Source of the DNA: Halomonas sp. TA22
GTDB lineage: Bacteria; Pseudomonadota; Gammaproteobacteria; Pseudomonadales; Halomonadaceae
DNA: 64,000 bases
NCBI RefSeq assembly: GCF_013009075.1
Contig: NZ_CP053108.1
Coordinates: forward strand, 434,001 to 498,000
Direction: 5' to 3'
A program made the position numbers and the translations under genes. The notes below the pieces were generated by a model. That model was not told the origin of the DNA. It searched no databases and worked only from the letters and a program-made list of their open reading frames with translations. Below, one piece after another: positions 1 to 8,966 of this stretch (its first letter is position 1; every line of letters starts with the position of its first letter).

Positions 1-751
1 CGTAGATGCCGGTGGGGTGGAACTGCCACATCTCCATGTCCTGCATCGGGAAGCCCGCACGCAGCGCCATGCCGATGCCGTCGCCGGTGTTGATCAGGGC
101 ATTGGTCGTGGAGGCGTAGATGCGGCCGGCGCCACCGGTGGCCAGTACCGTCGCCTTTGACTTGATATGCACCACTTCACCGGTCTCGATGCACAGGGCG
201 ATGCAGCCCACCACATCGCCGTTGGCGTTCTTGACCAGGTCGACCGCGAACCACTCGTTGAGGAACACGGTGTCGTTCTTCAGGTTGTTCTGGTAGAGCG
301 TGTGCAGCAGCGCGTGGCCGGTACGGTCGGCGGCGGCACAGGTGCGTGCGGCCTGGCCACCCTTGCCGAAGTCCTTGGACTGACCGCCGAAGGGGCGCTG
401 ATAGATACGGCCGTTATCGAAGCGCGAGAACGGCAAGCCCATGTGCTCGAGCTCGAATACCGCCTTGGGTCCTTCGGAACACATGTACTCGGCCGCTTCC
501 TGGTCAGTGATGTAGTCGCCGCCCTTGACGGTGTCGTACATGTGCCAGCGCCAGTCGTCATTGGGGTCGGCAGAGGCAATCGCGCAGGTGATGCCGCCCT
601 GGGCGGAAACCGTGTGCGAGCGCGTCGGGAACACCTTGGAGAGCACGGCGGTCTTCTTGCCGGACTTGGCCAGCTCGAGCGCGGCACGCAGGCCGGAGCC
701 GCCGCCACCGATGATGATTGCGTCGAAGGTCAGGCTACGCATACTAGACAT
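1..751 (-). CDS. sdhA: Succinate dehydrogenase flavoprotein subunit, 5' part (runs off the left edge)
   Basis: This is the catalytic FAD subunit of complex II, oxidising succinate to fumarate on the cytoplasmic face of the inner membrane. About 250 N-terminal codons are present; the rest lies beyond base 1. The start at 751 gives [10 protein letters not shown], followed by a dinucleotide-binding GGGGSG loop. Then come the [10 protein letters not shown] stretch, which contains the histidine that covalently binds FAD in this family, and a TGGAGR segment near the cut edge. It begins 3 bp after the sdhD stop, so it is translated from the sdhCDA(B) message. Identification is secure; only the missing C-terminal half cannot be judged. 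Confidence 0.95.
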   Translation of the reverse strand, partial: MSSMRSLTFDAIIIGGGGSGLRAALELAKSGKKTAVLSKVFPTRSHTVSAQGGITCAIASADPNDDWRWHMYDTVKGGDYITDQEAAEYMCSEGPKAVFELEHMGLPFSRFDNGRIYQRPFGGQSKDFGKGGQAARTCAAADRTGHALLHTLYQNNLKNDTVFLNEWFAVDLVKNANGDVVGCIALCIETGEVVHIKSKATVLATGGAGRIYASTTNALINTGDGIGMALRAGFPMQDMEMWQFHPTGIY

Positions 752-754
752 GAA

Positions 755-1102
755 TCAGGCTCCCCACAGGACTTGAATGCCCCACACCAAAAAGACGAAG
801 ATGGCTAAAATGACGACTGCCTGCACGGCAAGGCGGATGTTGGTCGCTTTCAGATAGTCGGTCGACACCGTCCACAGACCGATCCAGGCGTGCGCGGCAA
901 GAGAGATGAATGCCAGCAGCGAGAAGATGCGCATCCACGTCTGGGCAAACAGTCCGCTCCAGGTGACGTAATCGAGACCGGGATTGAAGAGCAGATAACC
1001 CACGATGAAAAGGGTATATAATGCCAGAATGACGGCCGAGACCCGCTGAATCAGCCAATCGGACAGCCCGCTGCGGCCAAAGCTCGTAATATTGGTTACC
1101 AT
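755..1102 (-). CDS. sdhD: Succinate dehydrogenase membrane anchor subunit SdhD
   Basis: This small hydrophobic subunit anchors SdhAB and helps form the quinone and heme b sites. It has about 115 residues with three membrane segments (roughly 20-42, 52-75 and 88-112). The second carries the SLAAHAWIGLW signature, whose histidine is the likely heme ligand. I chose ATG at 1102 because the longer frame opens only with TTG at 1108. That ATG overlaps the sdhC stop codon and has a GGGGG/GGG purine run upstream. The overlap indicates translational coupling in sdhC-sdhD-sdhA. Confidence 0.92.
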   Translation of the reverse strand: MVTNITSFGRSGLSDWLIQRVSAVILALYTLFIVGYLLFNPGLDYVTWSGLFAQTWMRIFSLLAFISLAAHAWIGLWTVSTDYLKATNIRLAVQAVVILAIFVFLVWGIQVLWGA

Positions 1103-1473
1103 ACCCAAACCCCCGCCAGAATCACCAGAACCGCACTGACCACGACGGTGATCTGTGCCTTACGCATGCCACTCTCCAGGGTGACGCCAATGTTGATGTC
1201 CATCAGCAGGTGCTGGAAACCGGCCACCACATGAAAGATCAAGGCGGAGAGCAGGCCCCAGGCGATCAGCTTGGCCAGGATGTTGTTGGCCAGCGTATCT
1301 TGCACCGCCAGAAAACCCTGAGGAGATGACAATGACTTGTCGAGCGCCCAGAAGGCGAAGATCAGGCCAATGAACAGGATAATGCCGGTAACACGGTGGG
1401 TGATCGACGTCAGCGCCGGGAGAGGAAATTTGATCGTCGAAAGATCGAGGTTTACGGGTCGTTTACTATTCAC
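1096..1473 (-). CDS. sdhC: Succinate dehydrogenase cytochrome b556 subunit SdhC
   Basis: This is the first gene of the sdh operon, 125 residues with three transmembrane helices. The N-terminal RPVNLDL and the SITHRVTG motif are typical of SdhC; the motif contributes to quinone binding. FHVVAGFQHLLMD contains the histidine expected to ligate heme b together with SdhD. The start codon is GTG at 1473, and no in-frame ATG fits the family length. Its 3' end overlaps sdhD by 7 bp. The gene diverges from gltA across a 403-bp intergenic region, a common arrangement in pseudomonads and halomonads that places two TCA-cycle units under shared upstream DNA. Confidence 0.93.
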   Translation of the reverse strand: MNSKRPVNLDLSTIKFPLPALTSITHRVTGIILFIGLIFAFWALDKSLSSPQGFLAVQDTLANNILAKLIAWGLLSALIFHVVAGFQHLLMDINIGVTLESGMRKAQITVVVSAVLVILAGVWVW

Positions 1474-1695
1474 GGCTCTTTACACACTCTCTTGGCCCGC
1501 TCTTGCGCGGCGTCGGGCATGGCCCGAGCGGGCGGTGGTTTTGAGGGAAGGGCTCGGCCGTCTGCCAAGTCGGCGCGACGCATACTTCTGCCAGTCGCGC
1601 GGGAGGATTATAGGGACTCGCCGTATTCATGACAAATCGTCGTGCACTCATGCGACCAAGGTGGAGCTATGGCAGGCTTGCCGAGACCGGCACAA

Positions 1696-1710
1696 TGATG
1701 CAATGCATCA
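1696..1710. promoter_or_regulatory. Dyad TGATGC-AAT-GCATCA between sdhC and gltA
   Basis: A perfect 6-bp inverted repeat with a 3-bp centre sits in the AT-rich part of the divergent region, next to the likely sdh promoter. Its size and position fit a dimeric regulator's operator. Which protein binds is unknown. Confidence 0.35.
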
Positions 1711-1772
1711 ATATTTATACAAACAATCAACATGCAGTATAGGAGTGTACAGCAACACGCGCCATAGGCTAA

Positions 1773-1800
1773 TTGACAATCGTCGACACGCTTCTATAGT
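1773..1800 (+). promoter_or_regulatory. gltA sigma-70 promoter
   Basis: The -35 box TTGACA (1773-1778) is a perfect consensus. A 16-bp spacer separates it from the -10 box TATAGT (1795-1800). Transcription would start near 1807, giving a 70-nt leader to gltA. The strength of the match fits a highly expressed TCA gene. Confidence 0.65.
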
Positions 1801-1876
1801 GGGCGAACCTTTTTTAGCGGCTCGGCATGCGAGACAACGACTTATCGTCTGACACATGAAATAGAGGAGGCCACCC

Positions 1877-3163
<1,287 letters not shown>

Positions 3164-3174
3164 GCCGCACCATC

Positions 3175-3200
3175 GAGGCCGCCCCAAGGGCGGCCTCTTT
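3175..3200 (+). terminator. Rho-independent terminator of gltA
   Basis: A 9-bp stem GAGGCCGCC/GGCGGCCTC with a 5-nt loop is followed by TTT. It begins 11 bp after the gltA stop. Confidence 0.8.
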
Positions 3201-3231
3201 CGTTCGCCACTGATTCAACAGGAGCACGCCC

Positions 3232-4116
3232 ATGAGCAGCGACACTTCCCGCATCGCCTTCATCGGACTTGGTGTGATGGGTTATCCGATGGCGGGCCAC
3301 CTGGCTCGCGCCGGACTCGAGGTTCGAGTCTACAATCGCACTTCGGCCAAGGCCGAGGCTTGGGTGGAGGAGCACTCGGGCAGCGCGCACGCCACGCCAC
3401 GCGAGGCAGTCGAGGGCGCCGATCTGGTATTGATCTGCGTGGGTAACGACGACGATGTCCGCCAGGTCACCCTGGGCGAGGACGGTGCCCTGCAGGGCAT
3501 GCATGAAGGGAGCCTGCTGGTCGATCACACCACGGCCTCCGCCAGCCTTGCACGTGAGCTCTTCGATGCCTGTCGGGCTAGCCAGGTAGAATTCATCGAC
3601 GCCCCCGTCTCCGGTGGCCAGCAGGGGGCCATCAACGGCGCTCTGACGATCATGTGCGGCGGTGAAGAGAGCGCCTTTGCACGCGCCGAATCGACGCTTG
3701 GTCACTATGCCCGCTCGGTCAAGCTACTCGGCCCCAGCGGCAGTGGCCAACTCACCAAGATGGTCAACCAGATCTGCATTGCCGGCGTGGTACAGGGGCT
3801 GGCAGAGGGACTGCATTTTGCCGAGCAGGCAGGCCTCGACCGCGAACAGGTCATCGAGGTGATTTCCCAGGGTGCTGCTGGCTCATGGCAGATGAACAAT
3901 CGTTACCAGACCATGCTCCGCGACGAGTATGACCATGGCTTCGCCGTGAACTGGATGCGCAAGGATCTGGAGATCGCCCTCACCCAGGCGCGCGAACTGG
4001 ATGCCCGGCTACCACTCACGGCACTGGTCGATCAATTCTATGGCGATGTGCAGGCAATGGGTGGAGGACGCTGGGACACCTCCTCGCTACTGAAACGTCT
4101 ACAGAAAGCCCATTGA
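3232..4116 (+). CDS. NAD(P)-dependent 3-hydroxyisobutyrate dehydrogenase / tartronate semialdehyde reductase family protein
   Basis: This is a soluble beta-hydroxyacid dehydrogenase of 294 residues. The N-terminal Rossmann motif GLGVMG (12-17), the substrate-binding IDAPVSGG segment (122-129), and Lys176 in GQLTKMVNQ, the expected catalytic lysine, are all present. The family includes GarR/GlxR (2-hydroxy-3-oxopropionate reductase), MmsB and gamma-hydroxybutyrate dehydrogenases. Sequence alone does not decide the substrate, and neither neighbour is a pathway partner. The start at 3232 is preceded by CAGGAG. A 41-nt stem-loop lies 24 bp past the stop. Confidence 0.85.
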   Translation: MSSDTSRIAFIGLGVMGYPMAGHLARAGLEVRVYNRTSAKAEAWVEEHSGSAHATPREAVEGADLVLICVGNDDDVRQVTLGEDGALQGMHEGSLLVDHTTASASLARELFDACRASQVEFIDAPVSGGQQGAINGALTIMCGGEESAFARAESTLGHYARSVKLLGPSGSGQLTKMVNQICIAGVVQGLAEGLHFAEQAGLDREQVIEVISQGAAGSWQMNNRYQTMLRDEYDHGFAVNWMRKDLEIALTQARELDARLPLTALVDQFYGDVQAMGGGRWDTSSLLKRLQKAH

Positions 4117-4669
4117 CAATAACTCTTGTCCAACTCTGCGCAGGCATTTTTAGGATCGAAACGATTCTCAACATGCCTGCTGCACTGCAACGAACAAGTC
4201 TCTAGCCAAGCCTCGCCAGGCCCCCGCCACTGTTTTCCACACTTTCTGTGGATAACACTGTTCACAACCCTGAGATAAGCTCCAACAGGCGCCATGACAA
4301 GCGGGTTACGCTTAAATTGATCACTTTTTGATCAAAATTAACTCATTGTTTTACAAGAAATAATCGTGAAATATCCCATTGGGAGGGGTTGTATGAAGGT
4401 TGTGCACAACACAGTCACGCCCAGAAACCAACGTGGACAACTTTTTGCCCTGTCAAGCCTTTCAGGGCAAAAACGGGCTATTCAAAAGGATCAGGGAGGG
4501 TGTTTGAGAGGCGGCGCAGCGAAGACCACGCCAGCACATAGGACAAAAAAATAGACGCGCTAGGCGTCCGATTCTGATGACTTGATTGTGCCCATACTTC
4601 GCACATCTTCCCAAGGGCTATTCGCTAACCAGAGCACCAAAAAGAGTATGCAGTAACGGAAGAAGCAAG
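4117..4669. other. 553-bp non-coding region with stem-loop, DnaA-box-like sites and AT-rich dyad
   Basis: I see no supportable gene; a 62-codon frame at 4366-4554 lacks a good ribosome site and resembles nothing. The region contains several structures. One is a stem-loop at 4140-4180 (8-bp outer arms GCAGGCAT/ATGCCTGC, 7-bp inner stem with an AAA loop). There is a group of DnaA-box-like 9-mers at 4233-4440. A dyad TTGATCA-CTTTT-TGATCAA lies at 4317-4335 within a strongly AT-rich tract (about 4312-4376). Finally there is a 12-bp palindrome GTTGTGCACAAC at 4399-4410. Confidence 0.5.
4233..4440. promoter_or_regulatory. Cluster of DnaA-box-like 9-mers flanking an AT-rich tract
   Basis: TGTGGATAA at 4247-4255 is an exact reverse copy of the DnaA R-box TTATCCACA. 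TTTTCCACA at 4233-4241 and TTGTGCACA (both strands of the palindrome at 4399-4410) each differ by one base. Weaker matches with two mismatches end at 4266 and lie at 4432-4440. Two GATC sites fall inside the AT-rich dyad between them. This could be a DnaA titration or regulatory locus. An origin is less likely because dnaA, rpmH and gidA are absent nearby. Confidence 0.35.
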
Positions 4670-4745
4670 TGGCGTCCCATAGGGGGTTCGAACCCCTGTT
4701 CCCGCCGTGAAAGGGCGGTGTCCTAGACCACTAGACGAATGGGAC
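4670..4745 (-). tRNA. tRNA-Glu (anticodon UUC)
   Basis: A 76-nt cloverleaf with encoded CCA. The acceptor stem is GTCCCAT/ATGGGAC, the anticodon loop carries TTC in CCTTTCACG, and the T arm is GGGGTTCGAACCCC. It lies downstream of gltX, whose product charges it, and 27 bp from tRNA-Ala in the same orientation. Confidence 0.97.
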
Positions 4746-4772
4746 GCACGATAGGTCGTCTTGGCAGACTTT

Positions 4773-4848
4773 TGGTGGAGCCTAGCGGGATCGAACCGCT
4801 GACCTCGACACTGCCAGTGTCGCGCTCTCCCAGCTGAGCTAAGGCCCC
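4773..4848 (-). tRNA. tRNA-Ala (anticodon GGC)
   Basis: A 76-nt cloverleaf with encoded CCA. The acceptor is GGGGCCT/AGGCTCC with one G-U pair, the anticodon loop CTGGCAG carries GGC, and the T arm contains GGTTCGATCC. It sits 60 bp after the gltX stop and before tRNA-Glu, suggesting a gltX-tRNA-Ala-tRNA-Glu transcript. Confidence 0.97.
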
Positions 4849-4908
4849 ATCGTTGCTGCTAAAGTCTCGCAAGAACGGGGCGTATATTACTTATACACCC
4901 CTGAGACG

Positions 4909-6405
4909 TCAAGCTTTTTTTGCTTCATCCAGCTCGCGGTAGACCTTTTCGAAACGCTTGGCCTGCTTCTTGGAGACCCCACCCATCACCTCGATGGCGT
5001 GACGCAGACGCGCCCGCGTCATGTCGGAGCCGAGAATGGCCATGGCGTCCATCACGGAGGTGGAAGTGACCGACCCCGTAACGGCAATGAACACCGGTGC
5101 CAGAAAGGCCTTCATCTTGAGTTCGAAATGCTCGGCCAGCATCTTCACCTCCTCGAGCAGCAACGCCTTCTCCCAGCGCCCTACCCCCTCCATACGCCAG
5201 ACCAGGAATTGCAGCAGTCTGACGAGCTCCTCTCGCTCGAGCTTGACCGACTCGAAACTCGCCTCGTCAATCTTCGGCAGCCCTGAAAAGAAGTGGCCGG
5301 CCAGCGGTATGACATCGGAGAGCGTATCGACCCGCGGCCGCACCTGGGGCAGGATCTCTTTCACGTATGCCTCGTTGAAGGCCCACTCGCGCAGCGCCTT
5401 GAGGAAGGCGACATCGTCGAGATCCTCACGGATATAGACACCGTTGAGCCAGGTGAGCTTGTCGAGATCGAATACCGGGCCGCCCAGGGAAACGCGCTGG
5501 ATGTCGAAGTTCGCCATCATCTCGTCGAGGGAGAACTTCTCGCGCTCGTCGGGCATCGACCAGCCCATGCGGCCGAGATAGTTGATCACCGCCTGCGGCA
5601 GGAAGCCCATGCGCCGATAGTAGCTGATCGAGGTCGGGTTCTTGCGCTTGGAAAGCTTGGATTTGTCGGGGTTGCGCAGCAGCGGCATGTGGCACAGTAC
5701 CGGCATCTCCCAGCCGAAGTACTCATACAGCAGCTGATGCTTGGGCGCCGAGTTGATCCACTCCTCGCCGCGCAGCACATGGGTGATCCCCATCAGGTGA
5801 TCATCGACTACGTTGGCCAGGTGGTAGGTAGGCATGCCATCCGACTTGAGCAGGATCTGGGCATCGACCTGGGACCACTCGACCTCGATGGTACCGCGCA
5901 GCATGTCCTCGACCCGGCAGGTGCCCTCCCCCGGCACCTGCATGCGCACCACATAGGGCCAACCTTCGCGCTCGCGTCTTTCTACCTCGTCATCTGGCAG
6001 GGCCAGGTCGGCCGGCTTGAGCGCCATCTGCAGGCCTTCGGCCTTGCGCGCCTCGCGCAGCTCGTCGAGCTCCTCACTGGTACGGTAGCACTTGAAGGCG
6101 TGGCCGGCGTCGAGCAGCCGCTGGGCATGCTCGGCATATATCTCGCCGCGCTCGCTCTGGCGGTAGGGGCCATGAGGGCCTCCCACGTCCGGCCCTTCAT
6201 CCCAATCCAGCCCCAGCCAGCGCAGCGAATCGAGAATCATCTGCTCGGACTCCGGCGTCGAACGCACCCGGTCGGTATCCTCGATGCGCAGGATGAACTG
6301 ACCGCCGTGCTGGCGCGCGAAGCAGAGATTGAACAGGGCGATATAGGCGGTGCCTACGTGGGGGTCGCCGGTGGGCGACGGCGCGATGCGGGTACGTACG
6401 GTCAT
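4909..6405 (-). CDS. gltX: Glutamate-tRNA ligase
   Basis: This class I aminoacyl-tRNA synthetase attaches glutamate to tRNA-Glu in the cytoplasm. With the start at ATG 6405 it has 498 residues, the normal length. The start is chosen because [13 protein letters not shown], containing the HIGH-equivalent PHVG (15-18), must lie near the N terminus; an upstream in-frame extension to 6465 is not conserved in the family. The KMSKS-equivalent KLSKR falls at about 250-254, followed by the alpha-helical anticodon-binding domain. Two tRNA genes follow, one of them its own substrate tRNA. Confidence 0.97.
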   Translation of the reverse strand: MTVRTRIAPSPTGDPHVGTAYIALFNLCFARQHGGQFILRIEDTDRVRSTPESEQMILDSLRWLGLDWDEGPDVGGPHGPYRQSERGEIYAEHAQRLLDAGHAFKCYRTSEELDELREARKAEGLQMALKPADLALPDDEVERREREGWPYVVRMQVPGEGTCRVEDMLRGTIEVEWSQVDAQILLKSDGMPTYHLANVVDDHLMGITHVLRGEEWINSAPKHQLLYEYFGWEMPVLCHMPLLRNPDKSKLSKRKNPTSISYYRRMGFLPQAVINYLGRMGWSMPDEREKFSLDEMMANFDIQRVSLGGPVFDLDKLTWLNGVYIREDLDDVAFLKALREWAFNEAYVKEILPQVRPRVDTLSDVIPLAGHFFSGLPKIDEASFESVKLEREELVRLLQFLVWRMEGVGRWEKALLLEEVKMLAEHFELKMKAFLAPVFIAVTGSVTSTSVMDAMAILGSDMTRARLRHAIEVMGGVSKKQAKRFEKVYRELDEAKKA

Positions 6406-6476
6406 GTCCTTGCGATCCCTAGGCTGATGGATGGACGGCATTATACGCACCTGAGGCCACACCATCAGCCCAAACG

Positions 6477-7373
6477 CTACAGTGCCAGATGCTCGCGAAA
6501 CCAGTCGGTGATGAAATCCAGGTAGGTGCGCGTCTTGTCCGGCAGGTATTTACGCGAGCGAAACAGCACCAGCATGCTGCCATGCTCGTTCCAGTAGGGC
6601 TGCAGCAACGGCAACAGCAATCCCTCCGCCACCGCCTGACGCGCGGCGAAGGTCGGCAGATAGGCAAGCCCGAAGCCGGCCTTGGCTGCCTCCACCACTC
6701 CCAGTAGATTGTTGATCACCAGGCGTGACTGCGGCTCGACATCCAGCGGCTGGCCGTTGAGCGAGAAGCGCCAGTGCGCACCCAGGTCGTAGTTGCCATA
6801 GAAGATGCTGTCATGTTCGCGAATGTCCTGAGGATGCAGCGGACGATTGACCCGGGCCAGATACTCGGGCGCGGCATAAAGCCCATAGACGACCTTGCAC
6901 AAGGGACGGGAGACGAGACTCGACGGCGGCAAGGGACCCATACGAATCGCCAGGTCGACCGAATCATCGATAGGCTCGAAGCGCTGGTCCTCGAGTAGGA
7001 TCTCCACCGCCACATCGGGATAACGACGCATGAAAGCAGTGGTCGGTGCGGCCAGGTACATGAAGCCGAAGCTGACCTGGGCACTCACCTTGAGCTGGCC
7101 GCGCGGACGTGCGGTAACCGACTGCACCTGAGCCTCGGCGGCGGCCAGCTCCTCGCGAATGCGCAAGCCATGCTCGTAGTAGATCTGCCCCGCCTCGGTC
7201 AGATGCAGCGATCGGGTGGAGCGATTGAGCAGGCTGACGCCCAGCTCCTCTTCCAGCGCCGCGACGCGCTTTGAGGCAAGCGACTTGGAGATGCCGAGGC
7301 GACGTGCCGCAGCAGTGAAGCTACCGCTGCGCACCACTTCGATAAAGACTCTCAATGCATCCAGTGTTGCCAC
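6477..7373 (-). CDS. LysR-family transcriptional regulator
   Basis: 298 residues with an N-terminal winged helix-turn-helix (about 3-60; [21 protein letters not shown]) and a type 2 periplasmic-binding-like effector domain. The pattern resembles the large CrgA/DmlR-like branch, so the effector cannot be named. Upstream is a 17-bp palindrome (7394-7410) 21 bp before its start codon and a divergent small-RNA-type transcription unit (7433-7600). Both fit auto-repression plus control of a divergent target, the usual LysR layout. gltX lies 71 bp downstream in the same orientation and is probably independent. Confidence 0.9.
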   Translation of the reverse strand: MATLDALRVFIEVVRSGSFTAAARRLGISKSLASKRVAALEEELGVSLLNRSTRSLHLTEAGQIYYEHGLRIREELAAAEAQVQSVTARPRGQLKVSAQVSFGFMYLAAPTTAFMRRYPDVAVEILLEDQRFEPIDDSVDLAIRMGPLPPSSLVSRPLCKVVYGLYAAPEYLARVNRPLHPQDIREHDSIFYGNYDLGAHWRFSLNGQPLDVEPQSRLVINNLLGVVEAAKAGFGLAYLPTFAARQAVAEGLLLPLLQPYWNEHGSMLVLFRSRKYLPDKTRTYLDFITDWFREHLAL

Positions 7374-7393
7374 GCCACACCCATCGCCATCCA

Positions 7394-7410
7394 GTTTCCA
7401 TTATGGAAAC
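7394..7410. promoter_or_regulatory. Putative LysR-type operator (GTTTCCA-TTA-TGGAAAC)
   Basis: Perfect 7-bp arms around a 3-bp centre, with imperfect extension by CCAG/CTGG outside. It contains a T-N11-A core, as LysR regulators prefer. Its centre is about 65 bp upstream of the predicted start of the plus-strand RNA at 7467, and it overlaps the region where the lysR promoter should be. Confidence 0.55.
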
Positions 7411-7432
7411 ACTGGATTTCAATTGTACCCAC

Positions 7433-7461
7433 TTATTACGCAAAGAGAGTAGCTCTATACT
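7433..7461 (+). promoter_or_regulatory. Predicted promoter of the 7467-7600 RNA
   Basis: A weak -35 TTATTA (7433-7438), a 17-bp spacer and a good -10 TATACT (7456-7461) put the start at about 7467. A weak -35 with an operator centred near -65 is typical of an activator-dependent promoter. Confidence 0.45.
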
Positions 7462-7466
7462 GACGG

Positions 7467-7600
7467 GGCATCTTCGGTAGCAGTTTGCCGAAGGTGTCAA
7501 CGCCATCAGGTTGCTGCAATCCCGCCGCGACCTGGATGACGCCTTCAGTGCAAATCTCTTCACGCAGCCGGCTGTTAAGCAGCAACCGGCGCGTTTTTTT
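7467..7600 (+). ncRNA. Candidate small regulatory RNA between lysR and eda
   Basis: No coding frame of any merit lies here, but the segment has promoter, structure and terminator. A 13-bp 5' stem (7467-7479 with 7486-7498) closes a GCAGTT loop. A second hairpin pairs CATC-AGGT (7504-7511) with ACCTGGATG (7530-7538), with one bulge. The 3' terminator stem at 7563-7593 is followed by seven T. GGTTGCTGC (7509-7517) can pair perfectly with GCAGCAACC (7579-7587), so the RNA could switch between folds. Its end is 15 nt from the eda stop codon and antisense to any eda read-through. It does not resemble a small RNA I recognise. Confidence 0.5.
7563..7600 (+). terminator. Rho-independent terminator of the candidate small RNA
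   Basis: The stem CGC-A-GCCGG with CCGGC-GCG (inner CTG/CAG pairs, three-base bulge) is followed by T7 on the plus strand. On the minus strand no T-run follows, so it is not the eda terminator. Confidence 0.7.
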
Positions 7601-7615
7601 GTGCTTACCGAGCAA

Positions 7616-8278
7616 TCAGCGTGGGAAGCGCTCAGTGGCTTGCCGTGCCAGCTCGCGGATGCCTTGCCAATCCTCGGCTTCGATCATCGCCTTGGGCGTC
7701 AGCCAGGAGCCCCCTACGCACATGACGTTGGGCAGGGCCAGATACTCGTGCGCATTGTCGACGGTGATACCGCCAGTGGGACAGAAGCGCGCTTCGGGGA
7801 TCGGCGCGCCGAAGGCCTTGAGCGCCTTGACTCCGCCGCTCGATTCGGCAGGAAAGAACTTGAAGCGGCGGTAGCCATATTGCCAGCCGGCCATCAGCTC
7901 GGAGATGGTCGAGACGCCAGGCAACATGGGTACCGAACTTGCCACCCCATGGCGATATAGCGAATCCGTCGCCCCCGGCGTGACCACGAAATCGGCTCCC
8001 ACCTGCTCGGCCTGGCGGTACTGAGCCGTGGTCAGTACCGTTCCCACGCCAATACTGACGCCCGGCAGCGCTTCTCGAACGCGCTTGATTGCCTCCAGCG
8101 CGCAGTCGGTACGCAACGTGATCTCCAGTACCCGGAGCCCACCCTCGGCAAGCGCACGGCACATCGGCACCGCATCTTCGACGCGCTCGATGGTGATGAC
8201 CGGGATCACTTCGGTCTTGGTGCAGATGCTGTCGAGCTCGGTGGTTCGAGTGGATGGCAGCTGTTTTTCAATGGTCAT
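7616..8278 (-). CDS. eda: 2-dehydro-3-deoxy-phosphogluconate (KDPG) aldolase
   Basis: It cleaves KDPG to pyruvate and glyceraldehyde 3-phosphate, the last step of the Entner-Doudoroff pathway. The 220 residues form a single TIM barrel. The Schiff-base lysine lies in RFKFFPAE (Lys140), with Glu52 in LEITLRT and the phosphate-binding CPTGGI and GGSWL segments. It is the third gene of zwf-pgl-eda, 21 bp after pgl. The operon faces hexR, its known repressor in pseudomonads. No T-tailed terminator is seen directly after it on the minus strand. Confidence 0.96.
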   Translation of the reverse strand: MTIEKQLPSTRTTELDSICTKTEVIPVITIERVEDAVPMCRALAEGGLRVLEITLRTDCALEAIKRVREALPGVSIGVGTVLTTAQYRQAEQVGADFVVTPGATDSLYRHGVASSVPMLPGVSTISELMAGWQYGYRRFKFFPAESSGGVKALKAFGAPIPEARFCPTGGITVDNAHEYLALPNVMCVGGSWLTPKAMIEAEDWQGIRELARQATERFPR

Positions 8279-8299
8279 GAGTAGACTCCAAACATGAAT

Positions 8300-8965
8300 T
8301 CAGGGCGCCCAGTAGATGGCCAGAGGACAGGCCAGGAAGGCACGAATCGGCAGAGAGCGCGCGTCATCGCCAGCCATGGCGGAGGCCAGCACGGAGCGCT
8401 TGTCGTCACCGGTAATATGCAGCGCATGGCGCTTCGCCTGGTGCAGGCGGTCGGCGCTCAAGGAGATTCTGGGTTGCGGCTGGCTAGGGGTACGTACCGC
8501 CACCACCGATACCTCGGTGCTCAGTGCCAGCGAAAGCTCTGGGCTGTCGGGAAACAGCGAGGCCGTATGCCCGTCGCTCCCCATCCCCAACACCACGACA
8601 CTGGCTGGCCAGGCCAATGCCTCCAGCCGAGGCGCGATCGCCTCGACACCCTGCTCGGGGGTGCCGTCATCGGTCGTCAGTGCAGTGAACGAGGCCGACG
8701 AGGCCGGCCCCTGCAAAAGATGCTCACGCACCAGGCGCGCGTTGCTGTCAGGACTTGTCTCGCCGACCCAGCGCTCGTCGGCCAGGGTAACGTCGACACG
8801 CGTCCAGGGCAGCTCCATGGCCGCCAGCGCCTCGAAGAAGGGCACCGGCGTCGAGCCGCCGGAGACCACCAGCAAGGCGCGCTCCTGAATAGCCAGATCC
8901 TGGCGCAGGGCTTCGGCTACGGCCTCGGCGAGTTGCCGAGCCAATTGTTCACGGGGCAGGCTCAT
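8300..8965 (-). CDS. pgl: 6-phosphogluconolactonase
   Basis: It hydrolyses 6-phosphogluconolactone to 6-phosphogluconate. With the start at ATG 8965 it has 221 residues (MSLPREQLAR...), matching the DevB/SOL family. VVSGGSTP, LADERWV and GMGSDGHTASLFP are the family motifs. The ATG comes one base after the zwf stop (TGACATG), which decides the start over a longer frame reaching 8995 and implies coupled translation. eda follows. Confidence 0.94.
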   Translation of the reverse strand: MSLPREQLARQLAEAVAEALRQDLAIQERALLVVSGGSTPVPFFEALAAMELPWTRVDVTLADERWVGETSPDSNARLVREHLLQGPASSASFTALTTDDGTPEQGVEAIAPRLEALAWPASVVVLGMGSDGHTASLFPDSPELSLALSTEVSVVAVRTPSQPQPRISLSADRLHQAKRHALHITGDDKRSVLASAMAGDDARSLPIRAFLACPLAIYWAP

Positions 8966-8966
8966 G

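Larger units (their letters stand above)
1474..1876. other. Divergent sdhC/gltA intergenic region (403 bp)
   Basis: No credible gene lies here. The short frames on both strands lack ribosome binding sites and family resemblance. The DNA becomes AT-rich around 1700-1780, in contrast to the flanking genes. It holds a sigma-70-type gltA promoter (1773-1800), a 6-bp-arm dyad (1696-1710) and, on the minus strand, a TATAAA-like -10 near 1712-1717 that could serve sdhC. The sdh leader would then be over 200 nt. Confidence 0.6.

Noticed and set aside
4366-4554. A 62-codon frame in the DnaA-box region
   Set aside because: It begins with a poor ribosome site and has no conserved pattern; the area looks regulatory.
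5293-6525. A 410-codon plus-strand frame opposite gltX
   Set aside because: Pure shadow of gltX; the translated sequence has no recognisable domain.
7563-7600. Terminator for eda
   Set aside because: The U-run follows the stem only on the plus strand, opposite to eda transcription.
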